Assembly: GCA_964247745.1 (NCBI GenBank)
Contig: CAXTVT010000037.1
Span: 1 to 32,767 of the forward strand
Source of the DNA: RH-AL1 sp964247745
GTDB lineage: Bacteria > Pseudomonadota > Alphaproteobacteria > Rhizobiales > Beijerinckiaceae
Direction: 5' to 3'
Length of the DNA: 32,767 nt
The translations under genes were made by a program, and so were the position numbers. The notes below the pieces were generated by a model. It saw only the letters and a program-made list of their open reading frames with translations. It ran no database searches and was not told the DNA's origin. Numbering within the stretch: position 1 is the first letter of the stretch; every line of letters begins with the position of its first letter. Shown here one piece after another: positions 6,649-13,452 of this stretch.

Positions 6649-9135
6649 TCAGCGGTGGCCACCACCGTGGCCGCCGCCACCACCATGGAAGCCACCGCCG
6701 CCGCCGGGGCGACCGCCACCGAACCCCCCACCTGGTCGGCCACCCCCGAATCCCCCGCCCGGGCGCCCGCCGCCGAAGCCGCCTGGACGGCCCCCGCCGC
6801 CTAAGCCGCCACCAAAGCCGCCGGGACGGCCCCCGCCAAAACCAGCGGGACGACCACCGCCGAACCCGCCTGGCCGGGCAAAACCGCCCTGCCCGCCCGC
6901 GACACCACCAGGGCGGCCGAAGCCCTGGCGGCCTCCGGGCAGCGCAGCCCGCCCACCGGGGGCGCCGCGACCGACGCCGCGGACCGCCTGGCGCCCGCCG
7001 CTGGCGGCACCGACCCGGCCGCGTTGCACCTGCCGTCCGGCACGACCCGCGACACGCTGTTGGCGACCCTGCGCGCCGCGCCCTCCGGCGCCACGCGCCT
7101 GGCGTCGCGTCGCACGATCCTGGCGCTGGCCGGCCTTGTCTCCCCCGTCGCGCTTGGCATCGGTGCGCCCGGACTCGCGAGCGCCCTTGCCGCCTTCCGC
7201 CTGCCGGGACGTCACGCCCGGTCGCGCGGCCGCGCCGGCGGCACCCGCACGGCCAGCATCGCCGCGCCCGCCCGGCAAGGCATTACGACCGGCGTCGCCG
7301 GCGCCCCGCAAGCCGCCGGGCTGCGCCCTGGCCGCATTGAGCTGGCCTGGCGTGGTGATGCCGCGCCGTTCCAGCGCACCGGAACGCGCCAGTGCCGCTG
7401 CCGGCAAGGCCACGGCCGCCGCGCCGACCGCCGCAGCGGCACCGACCCGGCCGAAGCCGCGCGGGCCGCCACCCGGAAACGAGTCGTGGATGTTGTTCAC
7501 CACACGAGTGTTGCCGATGAAGACGTCGTCGCGATAGCCGCCGAACCCGCCACCTTCGAAACCACCGTAGAAATAGTTGTCGTAGGGAAACACCACGAAC
7601 GGCGGCGGATCATAGTACACCGGCAGAGGCACGAAGGCCGGTATCGGCAGGAAGAACAGGCCCTCGGGCGGCGGCGGAGGCGGCAGATCGATGAAACCAA
7701 TCGGAACCGGGGGCAGCCAGTAGTCCGGCGGCGGCGGCAGTGGTGGCAGGCCGTAGCCCGGCTCGACAAAATCGAACACAGGCCCGTCGACAAACGGAAG
7801 TTCGTCGGGCGGCGGCGGCGGCACATCGTAGGCGATCGCCTGGAAATCGGCCGGCGGCGCCGACGGGGCCGTCAGCGCGGCGAGGCGCAGTCGGGCCGCC
7901 GTCGCGTGCGGCCCATGCGGATAGCGTCCGAGATAGGACCAGAAGGCCGGCCGCGTATCGACAGAGATGGTGTGGCGCCAGGTCAAAGCCTCGCGCCGGG
8001 CCGCGAGCAGCACGCGGGCGCGTTTGGCCAGGGAATCCTTTCCGAAGCTCGTCACGAAGCTCTCGTAGGATTGATACGAATCGCGGGCGACGGCCGCGTT
8101 GTAGGCCTCCTTCACCGGCAGCTCGCCGATCGGCTTGGTGGTGAGCGCGGCGACCTGCGCGGCCGAGGCGGCCGGCGCCGGGGCGCCCTGCTTGCGCAGG
8201 AAGAAGCGGAAGTCGGCGTCGATCTTCGAAACGTCCCAAGGGATCTCGGACCCCTTGGTCTGCTCGTTCACCCGCAGGCGCACGCGATCGAAGATCTCGT
8301 CGGGCGTGAGGCCACCATCGCGCATTTCGGCGGCGAGGGATTGCGCGAAGACGCCGTAATTGCCCTTGCCGACGGGGGCGACCGTGCCGGGCGCGGCGTT
8401 GTATGCGATCAGCGAGCCGGGTGTCGCCTCCTGCAGGTTGAGACCACCCGGCAGCGGCGTGCCGGTCACCTTGAACGGAAGCTGGTAGGCGGCATCGAAG
8501 ACCATGAAGCGCGCCTTGAGGTTCAGCGCGACGAGTGGTCCTGTGAGATCGCTGAGGCGAATGGTCTCGATCGGAATATCGGCGTCGCGCGAAACGCCGG
8601 CACCGATCGGCACGTAGTAGTTGTCGTTGCCGTATTGGAGACCGTAGCCGGACATGTAGACGAAGGCGACGGTGTCGGGTCCGGCCTCCGTGACGCGCTT
8701 CAGGAAGTCGGCGAAGGATTGCCGCAACGTCTCGGCATCGAGATCGCGAGCACCGACGACCGCGAAGCCGGCGGCCTGAAGCGTCTGGGCCACCAGACCG
8801 GCGTCGTTGGCGGCGGTCGGCAACGCGCCGGCCGCGTAGCTCTCGTTGCCAATGACGAAGGCGATGCGCTTCTCGCCTTTGGCCGTAACGCCCTTGGCCG
8901 CGTCGCTTCGAGCTTTGTCGCCGGTGCCTTGGGGGACATCCTTTGGTGCGACACCCTTGTCCGATGCGGGCGCCGCCGCGGTGCCGGGCTGCGGAAGTCC
9001 CGTCGCCTTCGGCGCATCGGTTAGCGCGGACGGAGGCGAGTTCGCCGTCCCGCCGGATGTATCCTGCGCAACGGCGCTGGTAACGAGAAGCCCGGTTAGG
9101 GCGAAGGCAACGAAAAGGGCCGGAAGCAGACGCAT
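6649..9135 (-). CDS. Secreted caspase-fold protein with mutated catalytic dyad and Pro- and Gly/Arg-rich tail
   Basis: This is an 828-aa protein with a signal peptide (LFVAFALTGLLVTSAVAQ). A low-complexity linker is followed by a peptidase C14 (caspase p20) domain at about residues 88-320, beginning KRIAFVIGNESY and AANDAGLVAQTLQAAGF. The usual catalytic His in SGHG is Tyr164 here (MSGYGLQYG), and the usual Cys in DAC is Ala216 (FDAAYQLPF), so proteolysis by the caspase mechanism is not expected. A short helical region follows (about 330-430), then a Pro-rich stretch with PPPPP runs (about 440-530), then a Gly/Ala/Arg-rich tail ending in GGFGGGRPGG repeats. The location is probably periplasmic or surface. 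Function is unknown; a scaffold or pseudoenzyme is inferred. Its stop lies 3 bp from the dnaE2 stop, leaving no room for a terminator. Confidence 0.88.
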   Translation of the reverse strand: MRLLPALFVAFALTGLLVTSAVAQDTSGGTANSPPSALTDAPKATGLPQPGTAAAPASDKGVAPKDVPQGTGDKARSDAAKGVTAKGEKRIAFVIGNESYAAGALPTAANDAGLVAQTLQAAGFAVVGARDLDAETLRQSFADFLKRVTEAGPDTVAFVYMSGYGLQYGNDNYYVPIGAGVSRDADIPIETIRLSDLTGPLVALNLKARFMVFDAAYQLPFKVTGTPLPGGLNLQEATPGSLIAYNAAPGTVAPVGKGNYGVFAQSLAAEMRDGGLTPDEIFDRVRLRVNEQTKGSEIPWDVSKIDADFRFFLRKQGAPAPAASAAQVAALTTKPIGELPVKEAYNAAVARDSYQSYESFVTSFGKDSLAKRARVLLAARREALTWRHTISVDTRPAFWSYLGRYPHGPHATAARLRLAALTAPSAPPADFQAIAYDVPPPPPDELPFVDGPVFDFVEPGYGLPPLPPPPDYWLPPVPIGFIDLPPPPPPEGLFFLPIPAFVPLPVYYDPPPFVVFPYDNYFYGGFEGGGFGGYRDDVFIGNTRVVNNIHDSFPGGGPRGFGRVGAAAAVGAAAVALPAAALARSGALERRGITTPGQLNAARAQPGGLRGAGDAGRNALPGGRGDAGRAGAAGAAARPGVTSRQAEGGKGARESGRTDAKRDGGDKAGQRQDRATRRQARGAGGRGAQGRQQRVAGRAGRQVQRGRVGAASGGRQAVRGVGRGAPGGRAALPGGRQGFGRPGGVAGGQGGFARPGGFGGGRPAGFGGGRPGGFGGGLGGGGRPGGFGGGRPGGGFGGGRPGGGFGGGRPGGGGGFHGGGGGHGGGHR
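6652..6888 (-). repeat. Gly-rich GGFGGGRPGG-type repeat tract encoding the pseudo-caspase C-terminus
   Basis: About 79 codons encode imperfect repeats of GGFGGGRPGG and related units, ending in an HGGGHR tail. The DNA is correspondingly repetitive and C-rich on the plus strand. Such tracts vary in copy number by slippage and are prone to assembly error. The product would be disordered, with arginines spaced as in RGG-like regions. Confidence 0.75.
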
Positions 9136-9198
9136 CGCGAACGGATCCTGGACAACGGCCGTGATCTAAGGGGGCGACGAGACCGAAAGCAACATGGT

Positions 9199-9228
9199 CG
9201 GGAGCGCGACATGGTCGTATGTCTCCCG
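9199..9228. promoter_or_regulatory. Inverted repeat in the divergent promoter region between the pseudo-caspase and cytochrome b genes
   Basis: GACAT (9208-9212) and ATGTC (9219-9223) pair around GGTCGT, and CGGGA (9199-9203) pairs with TCCCG (9224-9228) outside them, giving a bulged stem. A 9-bp direct repeat ACATGGTCG occurs at 9192-9200 and 9209-9217, with 17-bp period. The element lies about 50 bp from the cytochrome b start and 64 bp from the pseudo-caspase start, suitable for a shared operator. No regulator is identified. Confidence 0.35.
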
Positions 9229-9278
9229 AGCAGTCGAGGAATTGGCAAGCGCTCGAGGGCGCCAGGAACGATGACACG

Positions 9279-10133
9279 ATGACCGATCAGACGGCCGACA
9301 CCACCTCCTTGATCGAGAGCCTCCCGCCGCGGCGAGAGTTGCTCCATCGCCACAGCATCTGGGTCCGGCTCACGCATTGGATCTGGGCGATCTCGATCGT
9401 CATCCTCTTCATGAGCGGCATGCAAATCTTCAACGCTCACCCGAGCCTGAATTTCGGGAATTTCACACAATTCGATCCGCAGGACACCGGACCGAACCGG
9501 CTCGTCGTCAACATCGACAACGACGGCAACAAGGGCATCACGCAGATTCTCGGACACACGTTCGACACGACCGGCGTGCTCGGCGTCTCGACGGCGCCCG
9601 ACGGGCCTTCCGCGCGGGCCTTTCCTAGCTGGCTGACGCTACCGGCGACACAGGATCTCGCCTCGGGGCGCCGCTGGCATTTCCTGTTTGCCTGGATCCT
9701 CGCGATCAACGGCCTGGTCTACATCGCCTACGGCCTGATCAGCGGCCACTTCGTACGCGATCTGCTTCCACGCCTACGCGAGTTCGGCAGCATCCCTCAC
9801 GACATCGTCATGCACCTGAAGCTGCGCTTCTCGCATGGCGCCGACGCCCCGCAGTACAACATCCTGCAGAAGCTCACCTATGCGGGCATTCTGTTCGTGG
9901 TCCTGCCGGTCCTGGTGCTCGCCGGCCTCGAGATGTCGCCGCGCGTCGACGCGGCCGTCCCGTGGCTCGCCGACATCTTCGGTGGCCGGCAGAGCGCGCG
10001 CACGATCCATTTCCTGATGGCCTGGACGCTCGCGGCTTTCCTGGTCCTACATCTCGTAATGGTCGTGGTCTCGGGCTTCTTCAACAACATGCGCTCGATG
10101 ATCACCGGACGCGTCGCCGTGAGCAGAGATTGA
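9279..10133 (+). CDS. Cytochrome b561-type membrane subunit
   Basis: This is a 284-aa integral membrane protein of the cytochrome b561 / Ni-hydrogenase b-subunit family, a di-haem protein that exchanges electrons between a periplasmic enzyme and the quinone pool. Four hydrophobic helices are visible: around WAISIVILFMSGMQIF, HFLFAWILAINGLVYIAYG, AGILFVVLPVLVLAGLEM and FLMAWTLAAFLVLHLVMVVV. Candidate haem-ligand histidines are in RLTHWIW, RWHFLF, IHFLMAW and LVLHLV. A long soluble loop separates helices 1 and 2. The ATG at 9279 follows AGGA by about 11 nt; the frame extends upstream to 9219. It ends 17 bp before the molybdoenzyme gene, so the two very probably form one operon and one complex. 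Confidence 0.88.
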   Translation: MTDQTADTTSLIESLPPRRELLHRHSIWVRLTHWIWAISIVILFMSGMQIFNAHPSLNFGNFTQFDPQDTGPNRLVVNIDNDGNKGITQILGHTFDTTGVLGVSTAPDGPSARAFPSWLTLPATQDLASGRRWHFLFAWILAINGLVYIAYGLISGHFVRDLLPRLREFGSIPHDIVMHLKLRFSHGADAPQYNILQKLTYAGILFVVLPVLVLAGLEMSPRVDAAVPWLADIFGGRQSARTIHFLMAWTLAAFLVLHLVMVVVSGFFNNMRSMITGRVAVSRD

Positions 10134-10150
10134 TGGGCAGGGAACCGACC

Positions 10151-10987
10151 ATGGGCATCAGGCTGGACCGCCGCAGCTTCGTCGTGGGCGTCGCCGGCCT
10201 CGCGCTCGCCGGATGCGACCGCCTTGCCGGAACCCGGCAGGGCCAGCAGGCACTGGGGGTCGATGCCGATCAGACCGGCAGCGCCGCCGAGGGCGTCGGC
10301 AGCGAACTCACCTGGGAGGCGCAAAAGGCGCTGCCGACCGGCCAGCTCGCCGCGGAATATCCGACCTCGGCCATCACCAAGATCTTCAAACCGAACGGCT
10401 CGATCGACCCCAAGGATCCGGCCTACAAGAAGCTCGCCGCGGAGAAATTCGCGAGCTACTCGATGTCGGTCGGCGGCATGGTCGAGAAGCCGCGCGCGTT
10501 CACGCTCGCCGAACTCAAGGCCATGCCGTCACGGACGCAGATCACCCGACACGATTGCGTCGAAGGCTGGAGCTGCATCGGGCAATGGACCGGCGTACCG
10601 CTCGTCGATCTCCTCGACGAGGTGCGCCCGCAGCCGGGCGCGCGTTTCGTGGTGTTCCACTGCTTCGACCGCTACGCGACGGATTACACGACCGAGACAT
10701 CGGACGAAAACAGCAGCATGGACTCGTCCCAGAACCCGCTCTTCTACGGCTCGATCGATTTGCGCGAGGCGCGCCATCCACAGACGCTGCTGGCCTACGG
10801 CTTCAACGGGGGGGAATTGCCTGTGGAGCATGGTGCCCCGGTTCGGCTGCGCGTCCCGCGGCAGCTCGGCTATAAGAACACCAAATACATCCACAGCATC
10901 GAGCTCGTATCCAGCTTCAAGGACCTCGGCCAAGGCAAGGGCGGGTACTGGGAAGACCAGGGCTACGAGTGGTACGGCGGCATCTGA
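10151..10987 (+). CDS. Tat-exported molybdopterin oxidoreductase, sulfite-oxidase family, probable lipoprotein
   Basis: This is a 278-aa protein of the sulfite oxidase/YedY-like molybdopterin-binding family. The N-terminus has a twin-arginine motif (Arg7-Arg8 in RRSFVVG) followed by LALAGC, a lipobox with Cys22, so the mature enzyme may be Tat-exported and lipid-anchored. The likely Mo-ligating Cys is Cys136 in HDCVEGWSCIGQW. Later blocks (VVFHCFDRYATDYT, LLAYGFNGGELPVEHGAPVRL, LGYKNTKYIHSIEL) match the family. The substrate cannot be read from sequence; the b561-type protein just upstream is the likely electron partner. The start ATG is preceded by CAGGGA with 7-nt spacing; an in-frame ATG at 10133 overlaps the upstream stop and is less likely. 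Confidence 0.9.
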   Translation: MGIRLDRRSFVVGVAGLALAGCDRLAGTRQGQQALGVDADQTGSAAEGVGSELTWEAQKALPTGQLAAEYPTSAITKIFKPNGSIDPKDPAYKKLAAEKFASYSMSVGGMVEKPRAFTLAELKAMPSRTQITRHDCVEGWSCIGQWTGVPLVDLLDEVRPQPGARFVVFHCFDRYATDYTTETSDENSSMDSSQNPLFYGSIDLREARHPQTLLAYGFNGGELPVEHGAPVRLRVPRQLGYKNTKYIHSIELVSSFKDLGQGKGGYWEDQGYEWYGGI

Positions 10988-11003
10988 GCAGAGCCGTCGC
11001 CCG

Positions 11004-11918
11004 TCAGGCGGCGCGGCGGTTCTGATAGGCCTGAAGGTGGCAGAAGGCCACCTTCAGCACATCCGTCGGTACGCCCAGCCTATCACCTCTCGTGATCATG
11101 TCGCCCTGGAGATTGTCCGCCTCGATGCGACCACCGTTCTCGAGGTCGCGCAACATCGAGGCGGTGAAATCCGAGCCGTGCTGCGTCAGGAACGGTCGCG
11201 CCCATCCCTGCGCCTTGGCCCGGGGGGCATGGCCCGATGCGGCGGCGACGGCATCGCATTCAGCGAGCAGAGCGAGCGTCAGGCGTTCGCCGTCGTCGGT
11301 GTCGACGATGGCGCCGACGCTGGCACGCATCAGGCAGGTGATCGCCGCCGCCGCCGTGATGAAGGCGAACTTCTCCCACATGTCCTGCAGGATGTCGTCG
11401 CTGCGCCGGGTGTCGAAACTCGCGTTGCGAAGCGCCGCCTCGGCCGCGGCGCAGCGGGGCGCCTGATCGGGCGTGCGCGCGCCGAGCGTCAGCGTCTGCA
11501 GCTTGTTGAGGTGGCGGATCGTGCCATCGGGCGCCAGCGCGGCGCTGATATGGGCGAGACCGCCGAGCACGACCTCTGGGCCGAACACGACATCGAGCCT
11601 GTCGAGATGCGCGAGGCCGTTCAGCAACGGCACGATCGCCGTGTTGGGGCCGACGGCCGGGCGGATCGCGCCGATCGCCTCGTCGAGGTCGTAGGCCTTG
11701 CAACTCAGCAGCACGAGATCGTAGGCGCTTTCGACCTGCTCGACGACATGCACCGCCATTCGCGCATCGCCGAACGGGCTCTCGATGCGCAGGCCGCCTG
11801 CGCGCATCAGATCGGCGCGCGCGGGACGGACCAGAAAGCTGACGTCGGCGCCGGCCTCGACCATCCGTCCGCCGAAGTAGCCGCCGATCCCGCCGGCGCC
11901 GAGGATGAGAGTTCGCAT
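11004..11918 (-). CDS. 2-dehydropantoate 2-reductase family protein (ApbA/PanE-like)
   Basis: The 304-aa protein starts with a Rossmann NAD(P)-binding motif, LGAGGIGGYFGGRM, and keeps the ketopantoate reductase layout: an N-terminal dinucleotide domain, a central LVLLSCKAYDLDEAI and NGLAHLDRL region, and an all-helical C-terminal domain with ENGGRIEADNLQGDMI. Ketopantoate reductase makes pantoate for coenzyme A. Many paralogues act on other 2-oxo acids, so the substrate is uncertain. The ATG overlaps the matB stop by one base (TGATG), which indicates translational coupling with matB. Confidence 0.88.
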   Translation of the reverse strand: MRTLILGAGGIGGYFGGRMVEAGADVSFLVRPARADLMRAGGLRIESPFGDARMAVHVVEQVESAYDLVLLSCKAYDLDEAIGAIRPAVGPNTAIVPLLNGLAHLDRLDVVFGPEVVLGGLAHISAALAPDGTIRHLNKLQTLTLGARTPDQAPRCAAAEAALRNASFDTRRSDDILQDMWEKFAFITAAAAITCLMRASVGAIVDTDDGERLTLALLAECDAVAAASGHAPRAKAQGWARPFLTQHGSDFTASMLRDLENGGRIEADNLQGDMITRGDRLGVPTDVLKVAFCHLQAYQNRRAA

Positions 11919-13438
11919 CAGACGGCCTCGTCGAGGATGTGCCGGAACCGCTCGCGCAACACGGCCTTCTGCACCTTGCCCATGCTGTTGCGCGGCAGCT
12001 CGTCGATGCTCACGACGCGCTTGGGCAGCTTGAAGCGGGCGAGCCTCGCCTGCAGCACATCGCGGATCTCGCTCTCCTCAAGCGTCTTGCCCGCTTCCGG
12101 TACCACAACGGCGACGACCGCCTCGCCGAGATCGCGATGCGGAACTCCGATGACGGCGCTTTCGCGCACGCCTGCGAGACCGTCGAGCTCCAGCTCGACC
12201 TCCTTGGGGTAGACGTTGAAACCGCCGCTGATGACGAGGTCCTTGCCGCGCCCGGAGATGTGAAGGTAGCCCTGCGGATCGACCGACCCGAGATCGCCGG
12301 TGACGAAGAACCCGTCTTGTCGGAAATCCGCCGCCGTCTTCTCGGGATTACGCCAATAGCCGGCGAAGACGTTGGGCCCTGAGACCTCGATCGAGCCGAT
12401 TTCGCCCGAGCCGAGTTCGCTCGGCTTGCCTCCAACATGGCCGTCGGGCGCGACGACGCGGATGCGGACACCGGGAAGCGGCACGCCGACGGCGCCGGGG
12501 CGTCGCTCGCCGTCATACGGATTGGACGTGTTCATGCCGGTCTCGGTCATCCCGTAACGCTCGACGATGGCATGACCCGTGCGCTCGGTGAAACGGCGGT
12601 GGGTCTCGGCGAGCAGCGGCGCGGAGCCGCTGACGAAGAGCCGGACACCAGCGACGACGTCGCGGGTCAGGCGAGGATCGTCGAGAAGCCGCGTATAGAA
12701 CGTCGGCACGCCCATCATCGCGGTGGCGCGCGGCAGCGCGGCGAGCACCGCGTCGGTCTCGAAACGCGGCAGAAAGAGCAGCGCAGCGCCGGCGACGAGG
12801 ATCGTGTTCACGGCCGTGAACAGCCCGTGGGTGTGGTAGGTCGGCAGAGCGTGGAGCAGCCGGTCGGCCTCGCTGAAGCGCCAGATGTCCGCGAGGGCTT
12901 CGGCGTTGGAGACGAGGTTGCCGTGGGTCATCATCGCACCCTTGGACCGGCCGGTGGTTCCCGAGGTGTAGAGGATGGCGGCGAGATCGTCGGCACCGCG
13001 CGTGATCGGCTCGCAAGGGGTAGCGGCCGCGATCGCCTCGGCGAGGCTGCCGCGGCCGTCGGCTCCCAAGGTCAGCAGTGGCATGCCGAAATCGACGATG
13101 GCGTCGACCTCTTGCGGGTCGCAGACCACTAGGCTCGGTTCCGCATCCGACAGGAAATAGGCGATCTCGGCCATCGTATAGGCCGGGTTCAGCGGCAGGA
13201 AGACGGCTCCCGCGGCGACCACGCCGAGATAGAGCATGAGGCCTTCGGGCGATTTCGCGATGCGCGCCGCGACCCTGTCCCCCGGCCGCACGCCCTGTGC
13301 CGTGAGAGCGCCGGCTATACGGGCGACCCGGTCGCGCAAGGCGCCGTAGGTCCAGTCCCGGCCCTCGGGCCACGGGACGAGAAACGGTGCATCCATTTGC
13401 GCCCGCGCGAGGAGGCGACCGACCAGGTAATTGCCCAT
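11918..13438 (-). CDS. matB: Malonyl-CoA synthetase (MatB-like acyl-CoA ligase)
   Basis: This 506-aa member of the ANL adenylate-forming family very closely resembles Rhodopseudomonas MatB, which activates malonate with ATP and CoA to malonyl-CoA. Visible motifs are the P-loop YTSGTTGRSKGAMMTHGN, ALPTYHTHGLF, MGVPTFYTRLL, ERYGMTETGMNTSNPYDGER (the A5 region), GYWRNPEKT, TGDLG (A7), GRGKDLVISGGFNVYPKEVE (A8) and the catalytic Lys in PRNSMGKVQK (A10). The start is taken at 13438 because the N-terminus MGNYLVGRLL aligns with known MatB starts; the open frame continues upstream into hpnN. It begins 15 bp after the hpnN stop and overlaps the next gene by one base. Methylmalonate is a possible second substrate. 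Confidence 0.9.
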   Translation of the reverse strand: MGNYLVGRLLARAQMDAPFLVPWPEGRDWTYGALRDRVARIAGALTAQGVRPGDRVAARIAKSPEGLMLYLGVVAAGAVFLPLNPAYTMAEIAYFLSDAEPSLVVCDPQEVDAIVDFGMPLLTLGADGRGSLAEAIAAATPCEPITRGADDLAAILYTSGTTGRSKGAMMTHGNLVSNAEALADIWRFSEADRLLHALPTYHTHGLFTAVNTILVAGAALLFLPRFETDAVLAALPRATAMMGVPTFYTRLLDDPRLTRDVVAGVRLFVSGSAPLLAETHRRFTERTGHAIVERYGMTETGMNTSNPYDGERRPGAVGVPLPGVRIRVVAPDGHVGGKPSELGSGEIGSIEVSGPNVFAGYWRNPEKTAADFRQDGFFVTGDLGSVDPQGYLHISGRGKDLVISGGFNVYPKEVELELDGLAGVRESAVIGVPHRDLGEAVVAVVVPEAGKTLEESEIRDVLQARLARFKLPKRVVSIDELPRNSMGKVQKAVLRERFRHILDEAV

Positions 13439-13452
13439 CGCGCGCGCGACGC

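Noticed and set aside
4329..7340. 1003-codon plus-strand frame overlapping dnaE2 and the pseudo-caspase 3' end
   Set aside because: The translation is Arg/Pro/Ala low-complexity and spans the ends of two convergent real genes; no domain is visible.
7024..9024. 666-codon plus-strand frame opposite the pseudo-caspase gene
   Set aside because: It is antisense to a gene with a signal peptide and a recognisable caspase fold; its own composition is typical of shadow frames.
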